Source: Clostridia bacterium
GTDB lineage: Bacteria > Bacillota_A > Clostridia > TANB77 > CAG-508
Direction: 5' to 3'
Length of the DNA stretch: 6,129 nt
Assembly: GCA_017621295.1 (NCBI GenBank)
Contig: JAGATI010000036.1
Location: 1 to 6,129, forward strand
Below are positions 4,855 to 6,129 of this stretch, piece after piece (position 1 is the stretch's first letter; each line of letters opens with the position of its first letter). The notes below the pieces were generated by a model. That model saw nothing but the letters and a program-made list of their open reading frames with translations. It was not told where the DNA came from and did not search any database. The translations under genes were made by a program, and so were the position numbers.

Positions 4855-4905
4855 GACTTTCTATATGACCAAAATTATCCATCCTTTTTGGTCATATAGA
4901 AAGTC
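4855..4905. repeat. 20-bp perfect inverted repeat overlapping the kinase stop codon
   Basis: GACTTTCTATATGACCAAAA (4855-4874) is the exact reverse complement of 4886-4905, with an 11-base spacer. The right arm takes in two bases of the minus-strand TGA stop (4906-4904). Neither side carries a proper T-run, so it is not a textbook terminator, although it lies just before one in the minus-strand transcript. It could be a 3' stabilising hairpin, a protein-binding site or a dispersed repeat. Confidence 0.8.
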
Positions 4906-6129
4906 ATAATGAAGGTTGGATAATTAATTCGTTATTAGAAAGCTCTTTAATTTCGTCAGCACGATAAGAACGAATAATAAATTGTTTTTTATTATCAAAC
5001 TTAAAAATCAAACATTTTGAATAATCATATTTGTCATTTTTATATTCTTCAATTATAAGACTTCCATTAGTTTTATTTAATGTTTCAAATGTTGTAATAA
5101 ATCCTATTCCACTTCCACCATCAGATTTATGAGTAGTTATTTGTTCTTTTCCTAGTTTTACAAGAGTATTTATTTCAAATTCAATACCTGTATCATAAAT
5201 ACGAATTTCTAAGTAATCACACATATCAAATTGTACTAAAATTTTATTATTTTTATTAGTATTATGATTTATAGCAATTATAGCGTTATTTAGCATATCT
5301 GAAATTAATGTTTCTAAGAGATTTAATGAAATGGCTCTTTTTACTTCATATTCAATATTAGATTTTACAATAACATTAAAAGATATATTTTTATTCATAC
5401 ATTCAAACTCGAAATATTCCAAAATATTATCTATATTTGTAATACCAGTTTTATTTAGAGGAAGATAATTTCGCAAGTTTATGTGCATTTCATTAGAAAA
5501 TTCAGCAGATAAACTTTGTGTTAATTTTTTTGCTTCTAAGATACTATTGTTTATTTCAATATTGTTAGATGAATTATATGATAAATTTTTTACATATAGC
5601 TCTAAAGCAGATATTCTGCTACTGAATTTATGATTTATTATTGAAAGTTTTTCTAATTCATCTTTCATAATTTCGTTTATATGTATTTGTTCATTTAGTT
5701 TATCTTGCAGGTTCTGTATTGAATCTTGTTTCAGTAGTTCTTTATAATGAATTGTAATTTTTCTCTTAATCCAAATAAATATACTAACTATTATTAATAA
5801 TAAGCCAAGTATATACAGTTCTTTTATAGAATTATCTATATGTTTTCCTAAGTTGGAAAAAATTAATATAACAATACCTGATAAAAATATAGCAATATCA
5901 TAAGTTTGTGTTATATTATGAAAAAAAGAAAGTCCATTTTTAAATCTTTTAATGCTAAAAATTAGTGAAACAAGTAACACTTCAATAAGTATTGCAGATA
6001 ATAATATAATAGGATTATTACAATCTAGATTAAGAATAATTACAAACATAAATAGAGAAGTTATAATAGATAATACATATAAAATAATAGTGATTGCTAG
6101 TGAAACCAAAGTTACAGTACAAGTATATA
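4904..6129 (-). CDS. Membrane sensor histidine kinase, AgrC-like GHKL type, 5' end outside window
   Basis: This is the C-terminal part of a two-component sensor: a membrane domain senses an external signal, often a peptide, and the cytoplasmic part autophosphorylates on His. The frame stays open to the right edge. The first start-like codon, TTG at 6109, has no ribosome binding site, so I treat the gene as partial. Numbering from that codon: four hydrophobic segments (about 3-27, 32-53, 71-88, 97-114), where AgrC relatives have six or seven, fitting a missing N-terminus; a linker that may be coiled coil (121-158); H160 in INHKFSSRISALE as the likely phosphoacceptor; N-box DMLNNAIIAI 271-280; G1 box YDTG 305-308; and G2 box SDGGSGIGF 329-337. 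The tail after about 372 has no motif I recognise. No response regulator lies downstream; any partner gene must be upstream, beyond the edge. The signal is unknown. Confidence 0.85.
   Translation of the reverse strand, partial: YTCTVTLVSLAITIILYVLSIITSLFMFVIILNLDCNNPIILLSAILIEVLLVSLIFSIKRFKNGLSFFHNITQTYDIAIFLSGIVILIFSNLGKHIDNSIKELYILGLLLIIVSIFIWIKRKITIHYKELLKQDSIQNLQDKLNEQIHINEIMKDELEKLSIINHKFSSRISALELYVKNLSYNSSNNIEINNSILEAKKLTQSLSAEFSNEMHINLRNYLPLNKTGITNIDNILEYFEFECMNKNISFNVIVKSNIEYEVKRAISLNLLETLISDMLNNAIIAINHNTNKNNKILVQFDMCDYLEIRIYDTGIEFEINTLVKLGKEQITTHKSDGGSGIGFITTFETLNKTNGSLIIEEYKNDKYDYSKCLIFKFDNKKQFIIRSYRADEIKELSNNELIIQPSL

Noticed and set aside
1..6129. A new multi-gene defence, phage or biosynthetic system
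   Set aside because: Every substantial ORF belongs to a known family with a housekeeping or signalling role, and no shared operon links them.

Overview
The window is AT-rich throughout (A/T-ending codons, AGA for arginine, purine-rich GAGG/AAGGAG ribosome binding sites, sigma-A-type promoters). The gene families (long-form hibernation factor, a large clostridial-type glutamine synthetase, a DUF523/TudS protein, an AgrC-like GHKL kinase) point to a Bacillota chromosome, most likely of class Clostridia. I cannot name the species. It looks like a housekeeping region with one small mobile-element relic and one broken gene. I see no phage, defence or biosynthetic cluster.

Layout. Positions 1-310 hold no convincing gene. 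They contain a compact palindromic element of about 165 bp with perfect 24-bp terminal inverted repeats flanked by TA, a core clearly richer in G+C than its surroundings, then a 20-bp tandem repeat and a probable promoter. Positions 329-931 encode a NadD-type nucleotidyltransferase. Positions 932-1115 hold a strong promoter and a 5' UTR that begins with a GNRA-capped hairpin. They lead into hpf (1116-1652), which ends at an intrinsic terminator. Positions 1776-2273 encode a small P-loop kinase-like protein of the FlaR/adenylate-kinase-like group. Positions 2326-4210 hold a glutamine synthetase whose reading frame is interrupted by one extra base at about 3037. The two halves together give a 627-residue protein with all the catalytic motifs I expect. 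Positions 4342-4770 encode a DUF523/TudS-like iron-sulfur protein. Positions 4785-4905 hold two strong hairpins between convergent genes. From 4904 to the right edge, on the minus strand, lies the 3' part of a membrane sensor histidine kinase whose N-terminus is outside the window.

How the genes relate. The plus-strand genes are co-directional, but hpf has its own promoter and terminator and so is probably monocistronic. The P-loop gene and the glutamine synthetase are only 52 bp apart with no terminator seen, so they may be co-transcribed. No shared pathway links the set: NAD synthesis, ribosome hibernation, nitrogen assimilation and thio-base salvage are simply adjacent. The points most worth checking are the glutamine synthetase frameshift (sequencing error, recent mutation or recoding), the TA-flanked palindromic element, and the 20-bp perfect palindrome that contains the end of the kinase gene.
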